From NCBI GenBank assembly GCA_024699855.1, contig JAMPIQ010000001.1:4216001-4280000 (forward strand): 64,000 bases of DNA, given 5' to 3'. Each line of letters begins with the position of its first letter. The first letter of the stretch is position 1. Positions 1-13,071 of this stretch are shown here, one piece after another. This DNA is from Aphelenchoides besseyi (lineage: Eukaryota; Nematoda; Chromadorea; Rhabditida; Aphelenchoididae). Below the pieces are notes generated by a model that was not told where the DNA came from, did not search any database, and was given only the letters and a program-made list of their open reading frames with translations. The translations under genes and the position numbers were made by a program.

Positions 1-1
1 T

Positions 2-3000
2 TCTGTCCAGGTTTATCACTCCGGTTTTTCACCTCAGAATCATAAACGTTATCGTCTCTTCTTTTACGAACGACACGGTGGAGAAGAAGAATTAGTCGAA
101 AAAGTGGATGAGAAGTACAACTTCGATCAAACGCCTTATGAAGGTTTATTCGAAGAAATGAGACCAAATGTTGAACTCGAATCCACGACCATTCGAGAGT
201 ATTCAAACGTCTACCATCATGGATCGTCGTTTGAGCAAAAACCACGATCTGCACGACGTAAGGAAGTCGAAGTTTCAAGTGAATCGGAAGACGAAGAATC
301 GCGCCCGAAATCCTCAGCGCATTTGACTGTGAAATCTAAAGAGTACGAAGAGCTTGAAGTTGAGCAGCCAAAAGAAGGATCTGAACACAAACTGTTCGGA
401 TTCATTCGTGGCTACAAGAGAGACGAACTTCCGAGTGCGTATCCAACAACAGAAAAATGGGAAGGACCAGTTGACGACATTTCGAAGTTCAGTGAAATCG
501 AAATCACTCCTCTGAGATCACACGTCAATGTCTACGAATTCTCGTATTCACCAGTGAACGTGCGTCAGAAGAAGAAAAAATCATCAGTGATTAGTGAAGA
601 CGACAGTAATCGAAAGAAAACGGCGGCAATCACAACGAAGTCAACAGTTACGGAAGATGTCGGTGATCAGAACGAAAGTTCACCATTTAAACTTCTTGGT
701 TTTCTTCGCAAGAAAGAACAATGCACTGAAACAGAGCATTCGGATTCCAAGTATCCACCTATTTCTGAAGTATTTAATGGTGAATTGGACATCATCACAA
801 AACCGGATGAGTTGCTCGACAGTCCGATTCGTGAGCACGTTGACATTGTTCATGACTTCAAATACAAGTCATCAATGCCAAGTCCACAACCGATTAAAAC
901 GGAAGTTGTTGAAGAGCCAAGAAGCATCAAAAAGATTGCGCAATTGCACGTGAAATCCGAAATTTTTGAAGTTCCCGAAAGCGAAGTAACACCCGCACGT
1001 AAACCGCTTTTCGGTTTTCTGAAGAAACAACATCACGACAAAAACGAAAGTGAACTCATTTCCCCAACTTCCGACTATCCGACGAGTGAGCAGTGGGAAG
1101 GCGAACTCCAAACAGTGACTAAAGATACCGAATTACCCGGAGCTCAATTGCGAGACTACGCAAACGCCTACTTAGATGATTCATATTCCACGACTAAATC
1201 AGAAGTTGGACAACCAAAACAAGCTGCTCGATTGTACGTAAAATCAGAGGTCGTTGAATTGCCAGAAGGAAAACAAGCATCATCTAATCGCAAGCCCTTC
1301 TTTGGATTCCGACAGCAGAAAAAAGGAGAGGATAGTCAACAATCAAAATATCCGGCGATTGAAGAGCAATGGAACGGTGAACCGGAAGCAATGAATATCA
1401 ACGAATTTGATGCATCACCGTTGCGTGAACACGTTGAGTTGGTTCATACAACTGATTATCCGGACAAATCACTAATCCAAAAAGTGGAAATGACAAAAGA
1501 AAAGCCGAAACAAACAGCGCGAATAGTCATGAAGTCAACAAACACTGAGATCGTCGATACGCCCAAACTGAAAGAATCGAAGCTTTTCGGCTTCTTGAAG
1601 ACCAAAAAAGGACGAGCGTCCGAAGAAGAACGTCCGATCGTGTATCCAACAAGTCCGCCATTCGAAGGCCCGTACGATACAGTGAATCCGGACGAACAGC
1701 TGACTTCGTTACCACTTCGCTCCCATGTTCAGTCCTACCATTCCGGATACTCAATCACGAGCACGAACCGCAGATATCGATTCTTCACTCGTGAACGACA
1801 TCCCGGTGAAGAAGAAACGATTGAACCGGACGTTGACCGCTACAATTTGGACTCGACCGAATTCGAAGGTCCACTGGAAACTGTAGCCATCGATAATCGG
1901 GAACTCCAGAAAGCGCCGTTGAAACAACACTCGAACGTCTACCACTCTGGTCACTCGTTTGTCAGAACCAAACAGGTCGGGAAGAAGAAGGTGCCCGTCG
2001 ACTCGAGCAGCGAGTCAGGGTTCGAAGAAGAGCCCGAAGACACTCACGGCAAACGAACTGCTCGTCTGGTCATCAAATCTGAGGTCGTTGAACAACCGGA
2101 AGTGTCGACCGAGAAGAGGCCGTTGTTCGGTTTCCTGAGGAGTGGAAAGAAGAGTCGTCAGAGCGAGCAGTCGACATATCCATCAGCGAGCGAAAGGTAC
2201 GAAGGTGAACTCGAGAATGTGCCCAAGACCACCGAACTTGCTTCTTCTCCGCTGCGTGAAAACGTCGATGTTGTCCATGAAATTGCCGAACTGCCTCAAC
2301 AGCCCAAGAAAGTCGCTCAACTTCACATCAAATCAGAGATCGTTGAAGTACCCGAAGAGGAACACAAACCGCTTTTCGGATTCCTGAAGAAACAGCCGAA
2401 GAAAGAAGAAGAAAAGCCATCTACCAGTCCATTACCAACTATTGGCGAGCGATACGAAGGACCATTGGAGACTCTTCGTTCGGACGAGTTCAACTCGACA
2501 CCGCTAACCGACTACGTGGATCAGATCATCGAAGTCGACTATCCATCACCTAAACGAAGTCCAAAGAAGATCGAGAAAGAGCCGACTGACGAAGCTGAAG
2601 AGTCGAAGAAGATCGCTCAGTTGCACGTGAAATCTGAGGACGTTGAAGTTCGAGAAAGTGAAGAGCGCAAACCACTGTTCGGATTCTTACGCGGCAAAAA
2701 AGAACACGACGAGAAGGTGTCACCTGTGAGTTCGTATCCGGAGCTGTCGGAAAAGTACGAAGGTGATTACATTGCTTTGACACCAACAGAGTTTTCGACC
2801 TTACCACTTCGTGAAATCGTTGAAACCGTGCACGATGTTCCTTACTCGTTGAAGAAAAAACCTCAAACTCCAGCGGGCTATCCGGCCATTGGCGAGAGAT
2901 TCGAAGGTGAATACGACCATCTGCGACCTCACGAGTTCGATAGAACGCCTCTCCGTGAGTCTGTCGATGCGATCCACGACGTCCCATACTCCACGAAGAA

Positions 3001-6000
3001 GGATGATCACTCGCAATATCCACCGATTGGCGAACGATATGATGGCGAATTGGATGTTTTACGATCAAACGAAGTCGATGGGTTGCCACTGCGAGAGTCG
3101 GTCGATCAGATTCACGATGTGGCTTACGAGACCGAAGTTCACAAAACGGCGCTTATCCACGCCAAGACCACCGACGTCGAGTTGATCGAAGACGAGGAGA
3201 CTGAAAGTCCAAAAGCTGGCAAACGGAAACTCTTCGGCTTCTTGAGTGGCAAGAAAGAACATCACGACGAGAAGATGTCAGCAGTCAGTTCGTATCCAGA
3301 GCTGGGCGACCGATTCGAAGGCGTCTATGAGGAGCTGAGTCCCACGGAGTTCGCTACGTTGCCACTTCGCGAAACCGTTGAGACGGTTCACGATGTTCCC
3401 TATTCGCTGAAGAAAGAAGATCGGTCCAGATACCCGCCGATCGGAGGGAAGTTCGAGGGCGAGCACGACCTTCTGGAGTCCACGGAACTGATCTCTTCGC
3501 CGCTGAAAGAACACGTCGATCAAATCTACGATAGCGAAAATCTGCAGCCAAGGAAAATCGAGGAAGTCGAAACTCACAAGACCGCCGTCATTCACGCCAA
3601 AACAACTGTGGTTGAAGTTCCTGAAGATCATGAACGTCGCAAATCATCGTTGCTTGGTTTTCTTCGATCTTCTTCTAAGAAATCCCCCGAACACAATCGA
3701 TCGCTATCACCATATTCGTACACGTCTGAGCAGTTTGAAGGAGAGTTGTTTGATTTGCCAAAAGTTGACGAACTATCAGTTGTGCCATTGAATCAACACG
3801 TTGATATTCTCCACGATGTTCCATACAAATCTTCGGCTTACAGTCCAAAATTGGTTGCATCCGAAGAACAAGAGGAGCCTAAGAAGGTTGCTCAACTTCT
3901 CGTGAAATCCGAAGTGGTCGAAGTTACTGAGAACGAAGATCGTAAACCGATTTTCGGCTTTTTACATGGCAAGAAAAAGCAGTCGTCCAAGAACGAATCG
4001 AAGGTTTCTTCTACTTATCCAACAACCGAACTATGGGAAGGTGATGTCGACTTGTTAAGCAAACCGGACGAAATGATTGGAAGTCCGCTAAGTGAACATG
4101 TCGATCAGATTCATGACATCTCTCAACTGCTATCTGGTGATGTAAAAGAAGACGTATCAACACCGACTGAGACGGAAGCACACAAACAAACCGCTGTCAT
4201 TCACACCAAATCGACGTTTCTTCAAATGGCGGATGAGACTCCAAAACGATCAAAGAAATCGAAGATTTCCGGTAAAAAAGACGCCAAAAACTTGTCGTCG
4301 AGCGGATATCAGCCCATTGATAAGCGTTGGGAAGGCGAGGTGGCTGATGCTAAAAAGTCCAACGAAATGGTTGCAAGTCCACTTCGCGAACACGTTGAGC
4401 AAGTTCATGATTCACCTTACAATCCAACCAAAATGCGTGAAGATCAAAGTGAAATTCGTCGATCCACAAAATCTACGGCTATTCTTCATCTTATAAGACG
4501 TGAAAAGCCACAAAGTGAGACTACGACGAAATCACAGGTCGATGAACAAAAATCAATCGAAAGTCCATCACGCAAAAAAGCAAAGCGTACTTCCAAAATT
4601 GAAGAACAACAACCAAGTACTTCAGCATTGACGGAAGACGATGTAGATGTTGGATTGGTGCGAAAGCCAGTGGCACGACTTCTACTGAGAAGTAGTGAAG
4701 AAGACCGAGAAGTTCAATCGAAAGTGCGAAAACCCGGAACTCGTGGACTAATGCAACGGCTGTTCCGCAAACGACGAACTCCATTCGACGTTCGAAATGC
4801 GGCAGTTCGTGCTGGAAAAGACGAATCGTCAGAATTGGTGGCCGTAATGTCAATCGGCGATGCATCGTTCTTTATCACTGGTTCAGATGTTCGCAACGTC
4901 GAGGTCAACTTGTTCGCTCGACGTCTTGCAACGGCCGCTTATCACGTTGAGATTTTGATTGCCGATTTGGCCACACGAACATTCCCGGTTTTATTTGATG
5001 GACGTCGTGGTCCAATGTGTCTTCCGATTTCATACATGAATTCAACAGTCAATCGCGTTTCGTTCACTACTTTCGGACATTCGACAAGTGGCGGCGGACT
5101 GAATGGCAACTTGTTGCTTGAAGAACGTGAAGACGAAGAAGCAGACGGGAGCAGCATGGCATCGGCGACAATCGAGACCGATCGCTCTCATAAGAAACAT
5201 AAACGACACCACCGATCAGCACCGTCCGACGCTGCAAACGACGGCAAACCACAGTCAACAGACAGAAAATCTCAACATTTCGAACAATCAATTCAAATGC
5301 ATCAGGTTTAGAAGTTTTCTATCTCGTTTGTCTGTTGTGTATTTTGGTTCCTGAACGTTTTGTTTGCATTTTGTACCCTTCAGTTCGTTTATTTCGACGT
5401 CTTTCTAACAAACAACTGGAATTAAGTTTTGATTCTAAATGCCAATTTTCGCTCTTTTGAATTATGTGTAAACCAAAACTTTCAACTAATTGATTGCGGA
5501 CATAAAGTTATTATGCTAAAATGGTTGAGACGAAAATTTCGACGAATAAAATACAGGAGCCGGCGGAACGATGAAGTGCCGGGCGATTTCGTACGTTTAA
5601 GTTGTGATTGTGATGCTTAGTCTTTGAGTTGATTACCATTTTGGCTTTCGGTTTGCCAAGGCGCTTCGTTGATTGTGTTTGGTTTCATTCCGTTACTTCG
5701 ACTTGGACTTGTGATTGTGATCATTCCATCGGGCAAAGCACTTGTGGTCGTGACTTGCGGGATCCTTTTATTGACCTTTTAGTTGCTTAATATGCTTTGG
5801 AGTTTAACCTCTTGCTTCTATTGATCTTCCGGGAGGGAATTGTAATTTCGGATTGGTTTCAGTTCGCACTTACTCCATGCATAAGATGCTTGTGTTACTT
5901 ATGGACTGCTCATTTCACCTGTTAATCGGTTTGTTTTCAGATAAGTGAATCAGACAAAAAGCACAAGGAGAAAACGAAGTCGAAACACGACACTTCGTCG

Positions 6001-6986
6001 TCGTCAAACTCATCTGTTGAAGTCGAGGAGCGTCATCACATTTTGCATGGCGAGGTGAGTTGATTACACTCTTTAGATTGTTAGGGCTTCTCGACATCCC
6101 TGTTATTGAAAGTTCTTTTAACGTTCGGGCTTATAATCGGGTATCTTTATTTGATCTTTCAAGACTGACAACACGAAACGAAATTCTCTCGAACGATCTG
6201 CAGCCATTAGCACGGAGTTTGCTACACATAACGACCAAACCACGATAATCAAACACACGAACGAACAATTAAATGGGTGGGAAACAACTGAAAGCCCATC
6301 GACTGAAATATCGGACGTCGTACGACTTCCTTCCGATTTGGTTCGTAAATGAAGTGATCAATGAATTGAGCACAAACTAACTTTTGTTCTGCACTTTAAT
6401 CTTTAAATTTGGCTTTTTTGTCTTATCTTTTTCTGCAAAACGAAATTTGGAAACGGGTCTGTTTGGCCTCAGAATTCGTGTTTTAATTTCACCATTTTCA
6501 TTGCTCGAAATTGCACTGCATAATACCACTTAAGCTTCTGCTATATTCCTTGGGTTCAGCTGCTTTGTTGATGTTATTTTTTGATGTAAGTTTTGATTGC
6601 AGGGACAAACCGTACTTCCGCTTTCGTCTTCTCCCAATAAACCGGATGAATTCGTCGAAGAAAGCGAAACCATCTCATCGAAAGTTGTCACGACCGGCAA
6701 TCGTACGGTTGAAACGATTACGGTAAACTTCAAATGAGTTTGTTTAAAACGATCTATGTTCTTTGCAGTACACGACAACCAAAGACGGAGTGCAAAATAC
6801 GCGTGTTGAGCATCGAGTCACGGTCAATCCATCAGAAGCGGACTCGGAAGCTGTGAGTTTTACAGCATTTGAAAAAGATTTATCTCCCATCTTTAGGCAT
6901 TGAAACGCGCTATCGCCGAATCCACGGGCCTGAGTTCTCGTTACCAAGTCCAAGGATTAAGTGTACCCATTCATTCAATCGAATAA
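2..6986 (+). CDS. Giant repeat protein with protein 4.1-like C-terminal domain (3' part, 5' truncated by window)
   Basis: The frame is open from the window edge. One huge exon runs to about 5305 (CAG|GTTTAG donor). Smaller phase-0 exons follow at 5941-6054, possibly 6164-6340 (GTTCGT donor, less sure), 6603-6722, 6769-6852 and 6897-6986. The big exon holds about 17 imperfect units of roughly 85-100 residues. Each has K-x-A-x-L-x-x-K-S, an acidic stretch, (L/F)FGFL plus lysines, YP...(F/Y)EG, EL...PLREHV and (V/I)HD or YHSG. The last exons (VETITYTTTKDGVQNTRVEH, then EALKRAIAEST) resemble the C-terminal domain of protein 4.1. I infer a membrane-skeleton linker of the 4.1/coracle type or a giant ankyrin-associated protein; the FERM or ankyrin part would lie upstream. 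A 7-kDa Gly-poor segment before the exon end (DASFFITG...VNLFARRL) has no family I know. Confidence 0.7.
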
Positions 6987-8694
6987 GCACCCGTGATGTT
7001 CAAAAATGGTTTCAAACGTCCCAATTCGATTTAAAATGTTGTGCCGTAATCCATCAACTTTACTGTGATCATTTTCCTGTTTTATTGTTTTCCGCTAAGA
7101 GTTTAGTTTCTATTATTTCTTTAATTGAACATGTTGCAAACGACTGGAGCCGTCTGCTTCCGATTCCAAAAGACCGGCTTCTCTTGCTCATGTAATCCAC
7201 TTCACTCGTTAAATGTGAATCTTCTAATTGCATAGAAATTTCTTGATAAACAGTCGACAATTCAGTTCAAAGCGATGAATCACGTTGGAAATCGAAACCA
7301 AATTCAGAGTTATAAACAAACGATTTCTGCGATGATTCATTAAAAGCAGAATGGAGTCCCTCTTCCGCGAGCATAATGCGTTTTTCGAGTGATTTCAATG
7401 GCATTTCGGATCACCTGTCCGACGATGCGCATCGACACTTTTGAGGTCAGGAATCGAACAACCAGCTAATGTGATGGGTGAACGGGAGAGAAAAAGTTTC
7501 GTTCGAATTTCATTCTCTCGCGCTTTAAATCGCCGTTGAACGATGAGAACGAGCGGTGAAGAAATTTTTGTCATCGGACTTGTCGAATCGCCGAGTGGCA
7601 CGAATTGAGATGACAAAACACGTTCTGCTCGTTTGGACTAAAAAACGGAAATTAATGACTCTCTCGGGACGTTCGATGTGATTAGAAAAGTTTGGGGCGG
7701 TCAGTCAAAAGCGAGTTGTTTAGATCAATTCGCCAAAATGTTTTTGTCTTCATACGCTCGGAGGGAAATGCGCATTTCTTTCCGTTGATCCGCTGAGTCA
7801 CCACCTGCAACCAACCACTTGCTTTCGAAGACCTTCACGTTTTTTCGTCCTCGCTGTCCACTGGGGACTGACCTCCGGTGCTCTTGTGTTGCTGCTTTGG
7901 GCCGTTTGGTTTGCGACTGAGAAGCGCGACTCATCATCAGTCGAAAATTAACGTGCTTTGACGTTTTTGACGAGCTCACAAGTTTGTTTGTTGGCAGTTC
8001 GACTCGAGATCGTATGCTTTTTAGTTATGCGAAACCAGAAATGTAGTTGCGTGTGCAGATGAACGGAACGTTTCCTGACTATAACGACCAATCGCATTTG
8101 CGGTGAAATCGGGACGTCGAGAATTGCTCTCTGTCTTTACGCATTTTCGTTGTTCGAAAGTCGATGGCGCTCTGTGGGGAAGAAACTTGTTGGTCGCATT
8201 GTTATTGCGCATCGTTGCGCCATTTTTTGCGTTGATTTAAGCGTCTCAAGAACTGCGCACACCGGTGGCATAACGCTTTTCGAGCACCTGGTTAATTAAC
8301 TTGTTTCTGTTCTTTGCTTCCGAAAGCACTTTTCAAAATCCACTAATGACCGAGAGTTGTTTAACCCGACTCCGCCGACTGGTCACTGCTGGTGTTTTGT
8401 CCATTCATTGCCGAAGTAAAGAGGCCACCGAAAAAAGACCACAGCGCTCAAACAACAGACGCTTTTCGTGTCGTCTTTCCGCTCGCGCGTGGTACGAAAA
8501 GGCGAAAGAGGGGAGAGGCGAGTAAATACTTCGATTTTTTATTCACAACATACGATTCTCGTGTTCCACACGCGCGCGTATACCTGATTTATGCTAATTA
8601 TTTTTCTGCTCTCAATCAACGTTCGTGTTTTCAGATCGAAGAAGCAAAGTGGTAAGAGAGATTGGAGGATTTCTGCCTCCTCTTCCTCTCTATC
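6987..8694. other. Intergenic region between the giant gene and ADAM10
   Basis: About 1.7 kb with no convincing exon on either strand; open frames are short and lack splice-supported continuity. A possible untranslated exon ends ...GCAAAGTG|GTAAGA near 8651, after a TTTTCAG acceptor at about 8634. The region probably holds the ADAM10 promoter and 5'UTR. Confidence 0.5.
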
Positions 8695-11600
8695 ATGCGC
8701 CGGTTCCCATTTTTCCTGTTGATTTTAATTTCAAATGGTGAGATTCTACTTTTTTGCTTGCAACATCTTCTGTTTCAGTGATTGCCCTAAACAAATACGT
8801 CGACAACTTCGAGACTCTAAACTACCGTCCGATTTTGGATCGTCGGAAACGAGACGTTGGAATCGATCCATCGCCGGTGACAATCAAATTCAGGACTAAA
8901 AACAAGTGAGTTTACTCGTTTTGTTGTTTTATTGTTTTCGTTGTTCTTTAGGACTTTCAACCTCAAACTTCATCCCGTTGACTCGCTTACTAATGAAGTT
9001 TTCTCCGACGACCACATTCTCGACGTCGATGGAGCGTACCAGTCGCACACGATCAGACCTCACGAGTTTCTATATGCCGGCGAAGTCATTGGCGATCCTC
9101 ATTCGCGTGTCTATGGATCGATTCTGGACGGTTTGTTCGATGGTCACATCTTTTTGGGCGATGGCCGTAGTTTTACCGTCGAGAAAGTGAATCGGTATTT
9201 TGATGCAGACAATCGACCAAAGAACTATCACTCGATCATCTACTCAGATGACGAGATCAATCACAGCAAAGTTCGTGCCAAATTGCGGGCAAAGCGAAGC
9301 ACAGACGATGAAATCGAAGATGGTAAGTGATCATTTTTTTTCTGGTTATTGGTTTTTGTCTTTAGTCGATCATGGTTGTGGATTAACGAAAGAGGTGAAA
9401 TCGAATATGGAAAAGGTACAGAAGTCAGGAGAGTACATTAGCCAGGCCCAGTCAACGATCTACGACGAGCCGATACGCAAGACATCGCATTTGTTTCCCG
9501 GTCATTACAGAAACGAGTAAGTAATTTTTGTTAGTTTTCATTTTACGACTTTGCCTTTTTAGAACAAACGATCGATCCAAACGAGAGTTGAAGTTTCAAA
9601 CGACAAAGGATATCCATGGACATCGACTGTACGCCGTGCGAACATGTTCCATTTACTTGCAAGCCGATCAGAAGTTGTACATGCAAATCTTCTACAAAGA
9701 AGGAAATCGGGATCACGTGCGGTTGGTTATTCACTAGCTTTTCATTTTTCTTACTTTTGATTTCAGGACTCGTGAGGAGATTGTCAGTTTGTTTTACAAT
9801 CATATCAAAGCCGTCAATCATATCTACGAAACAACAGATTTTGGTGGCATTCTTGGATTGAATTTCGTCATTCAGCGAACGACTGTAAGTTCAATAAAAA
9901 TTAGGGTTATTGGGTCGTGAATCATTAACGAGCTTTTGATGTGCACTAATTACATTTGCTTTCAGATTTATACCAACGAAACGTGCTTGAATGGAAAAGC
10001 TGCGCCGGGATCCGATAATCCATTCTGTGAAGAGAACGTCGATGTTTCCAATTTCCTGAATTTGAATTCTCAACGAAATCACTCCGCTTTCTGTTTGGCT
10101 TACGCTCTCACTTTTCGCGACTTTGTCGGCGGTACCTTGGGTTTAGCGTGGGTTGCATCGCCGAATTACAACACCGCCGGTGGTATCTGCCAAGTGTTTC
10201 AACGTTACAATGAAGGATCTCGTGGAATGGTATACCGATCCTTGAATACGGGTATTGTAACACTGGTCAACTATGGAAATCGAGTACCGGCACGGGTTTC
10301 CCAATTAACACTTGCCCACGAAATTGGGCACAATTTTGGATCACCAGTAAGTCTTCAACGACCTTCGTTGATTTCTTTTTCTCTTTAGCACGACTATCCC
10401 GCCGAATGCCAACCCGGATTACCCGATGGCAACTTTATTATGTTCTCGTCAGCAACATCAGGAGACAAACCGAACAATGCGCGCTTCTCGACTTGTTCGA
10501 TTGCAAACATCAGTTCGGTTCTTTACGAAGTCCTGCGTAAGTTTTTCGTTAATAACAGCTTTAAGATCGTACGTTTAGAGCAACCACCCGTCAATCCGCA
10601 ATTCTCCTCGATTATGTCGAGTAAAAAAAGGAACTGCTTCCAAGGTAAGCACTTCTGTTTGACTCAACTGATGAAAGAAATTTTAGAACGCACTTCGGCG
10701 TTCTGCGGGAATCAAATCCGCGAACCGGGAGAGGAGTGCGATTGTGGGTTTTCGGATCGAGACTGCCAGCAAATGGCCGATCGTTGCTGCCAACCGCACG
10801 AAGTTGCCGGACGCTATTTGGGATCCGGAGCATGCAAACGCTATCAAGGGGCATTCTGTTCGCCATCCGAAGGGCAGTGCTGCAATGCCAACACATGTGC
10901 ACCTGTTCCAGCCCAAGAGAACCGAACGTGCAGAGACGAATCGGAGTGTCTCTTTAGACAACAGTGTAATGGTACTTCTGCTGAGTGCCCTGACTCGAAG
11001 CCAAAACGCGATGGATTGCCATGTCAAGACGCTACAAAGGTTTGCCATGCTGGTTCCTGCAACGGATCGGTTTGCGCACATGTCGGTCTCAAGGATTGTT
11101 TCCTTACTGACGGATCGCCATCGGAGTTGTGCCATTTGGCATGTCAGAAGAACGGCAGTAAGTTTTGGTTTGTCGAGTTTGAAGATAACTGTTTCGTTTA
11201 GAATGCCTTTCGACGTTCGATCTGCCCGAGTTCTCCGCCGGCGAGTTTAATCAGCAGGGGCGTGAAGGTGAACAAGGACTGTTGTTACATCCGGGTTCTC
11301 CGTGTAACGATTATAAAGGTCGGTTTCGTTGAATCAATAGTTTTATTTGTTTTATTTTTAAGGATATTGCGATATCTTTCGCAAATGTCGTTCTGTCGAT
11401 GCAAATGGACCGTTGGCTCGTTTGAAGAATCTTTTGTTTAATAAGGAAACAATCCAAACTGTTTCTCAATGGTCTCGTGAACATTGGTGGGCGTGTGTTT
11501 TGATTGGCGTTGGAGTTCTGGTTTTAATGGCAATCTTCGTCAAATGTTGTGCTGTACATACGCCGAGCACCAATCCGAACAAGTTGCCCGCACAACATTT

Positions 11601-12199
11601 TGCCGATACACTTCGACATCCCGGTACTTTACTTCGTAGACGACATCATACTCCGCAAAATGCTCAACAACAAACACGTTCCAATGGACAACAACGACCT
11701 GCAGCTCAGGCATCACGTCCATCCAATTCGGCACCTTCGAATCGACCGCACCGGCAGCGGCGAAATCGTGAAAGTTCGGCTAATGCTCAAACAAGCCAAT
11801 CTCGTGTTCCACCGAATCTTTCTGCACCGCCGTTAATTCCACAATCTCAGGTATGAGTTCTGAGTTTGAACAGATTTTTACTGTTTACTTTAGGCACCAG
11901 TCTTACCGCCTCCTAACGATCCGCCTCCTGCGTACAGTGAAACTGATCCGGCTTCACCACACGCTCCCAACACTTCAAGTCCGTCGACAATTCCGGCAAC
12001 GCAAGGTGTTAATGTGGCACCTGTTGCTGTTCCACGAGCTCCAGCTCCTCCATTGCCTTCGGTTTCGACGATTCCCGTTGGTATTCCCGGACCTCCATTA
12101 CCGGGTCAAGGGCCGAAAATGGGAAGAAGAAAGAAGCAAACGACTCCGCAAAAGTCAACAGCCAAAGAACCGGAAAAAAAGGCTCGACGGTCAAAGTAA
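8695..12199 (+). CDS. ADAM10: ADAM10-type membrane metalloprotease (Kuzbanian/SUP-17 orthologue)
   Basis: Thirteen exons join cleanly: 8695-8737, 8779-8905, 8952-9322, 9366-9516, 9563-9721, 9767-9884, 9966-10346, 10389-10536, 10579-10644, 10687-11157, 11202-11318, 11363-11850, 11894-12199. ATG 8695 gives a signal peptide ([17 protein letters not shown]). Next come the prodomain, a furin-like RSKRE site, the zinc site [12 protein letters not shown] split by intron 7, a Cys-rich disintegrin ([11 protein letters not shown]) and a Cys-rich domain. [13 protein letters not shown] and the membrane helix [20 protein letters not shown] follow, then a proline-rich tail with PPPAYS and PPLPG SH3/WW-type sites. 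Order, spacing and motifs match ADAM10, the alpha-secretase that sheds Notch and other surface proteins. All catalytic residues are present, so it looks functional. The cytoplasmic tail (about 230 residues) is much longer than in vertebrates. Confidence 0.95.
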
Positions 12200-13071
12200 C
12201 ACGCTCAAAATCCTGTTATTTCCTTAAAGAGTTTTATGATCTCCGATTGTTTTAAGTTTATTTTCTTAATGCAAATTCTAAAGTTGCTTGTTTGCGTTAA
12301 ACCCGTGCAACAAAAACAAATGATCTTTGCATTTGGAAAAACATTCCCATTCAACTGCCGATTTCTGTGTGTCTCTTAAGTGCCATTGCTAGGAAACGTG
12401 GTCAGTTCATTCGTTTATGTCACGGTCATTTTCTCTTTCATTGATCTTCGATTTCCTTTTCCTATCGTGTCATAAGTCTGAATTCGGGTCTATCACGTTG
12501 TTTCTCTCATTGCCAATTGCTTAACGTGTAATAATGTTGTTTCACTCCAAACAAATTTGTGACTGTTCAATCTGCCTCTTCAGCCAACAAATTGCCTTTT
12601 TGTTTTTGACTTCGAATAAAACGCTCAACGTCGTTCCATCACTACGCCTTTCCTCGGATTATGAAAATCACCGTGTGAATAAAGAACCTACGTAAACCAA
12701 TTGTAATTCTAAGCTTCAAATCCACATCACAGAATGACTGCGCGATAAGGAATCGAGTTTTTAGCCTCGACAAACAACGATACCTTTAAACTCAATCGTG
12801 ACGCTCCATCGGAATTTCAAGCGAATCGGCGGCTTGCAGACCTTCGGACGCGTTCGAAGAGTCTTTCGCTTTTGGTCGGACGGTTGATGACTTTTCGATT
12901 GAATTTTCTTGTCAACATTCGGTGCTGTGAATTGCAATCGAGTTCCTCGGGTTGTGTAAACGATCGTAGCTGTTAAAATTTTGACGCGCTGTAAACATTC
13001 CTGATCGACGTGTTTTAACAGAAGACTCGCGGTATTTTGGGATTATTCGATTTCTTTTAGTTGGTTTGGCA
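12200..13071. other. ADAM10 3' flank and CK2alpha upstream region
   Basis: No exon recognised in about 870 bp. A TTTCTTTTAG acceptor ends at 13060, 11 bases before the CK2alpha ATG. No matching 5'UTR exon could be identified, so it may be a 5'UTR intron acceptor or a spliced-leader addition site. Confidence 0.4.

Noticed and set aside
7395..8525. Hidden gene in the 1.7-kb gap before ADAM10
   Set aside because: Short frames on both strands have no continuous splice-linked reading.
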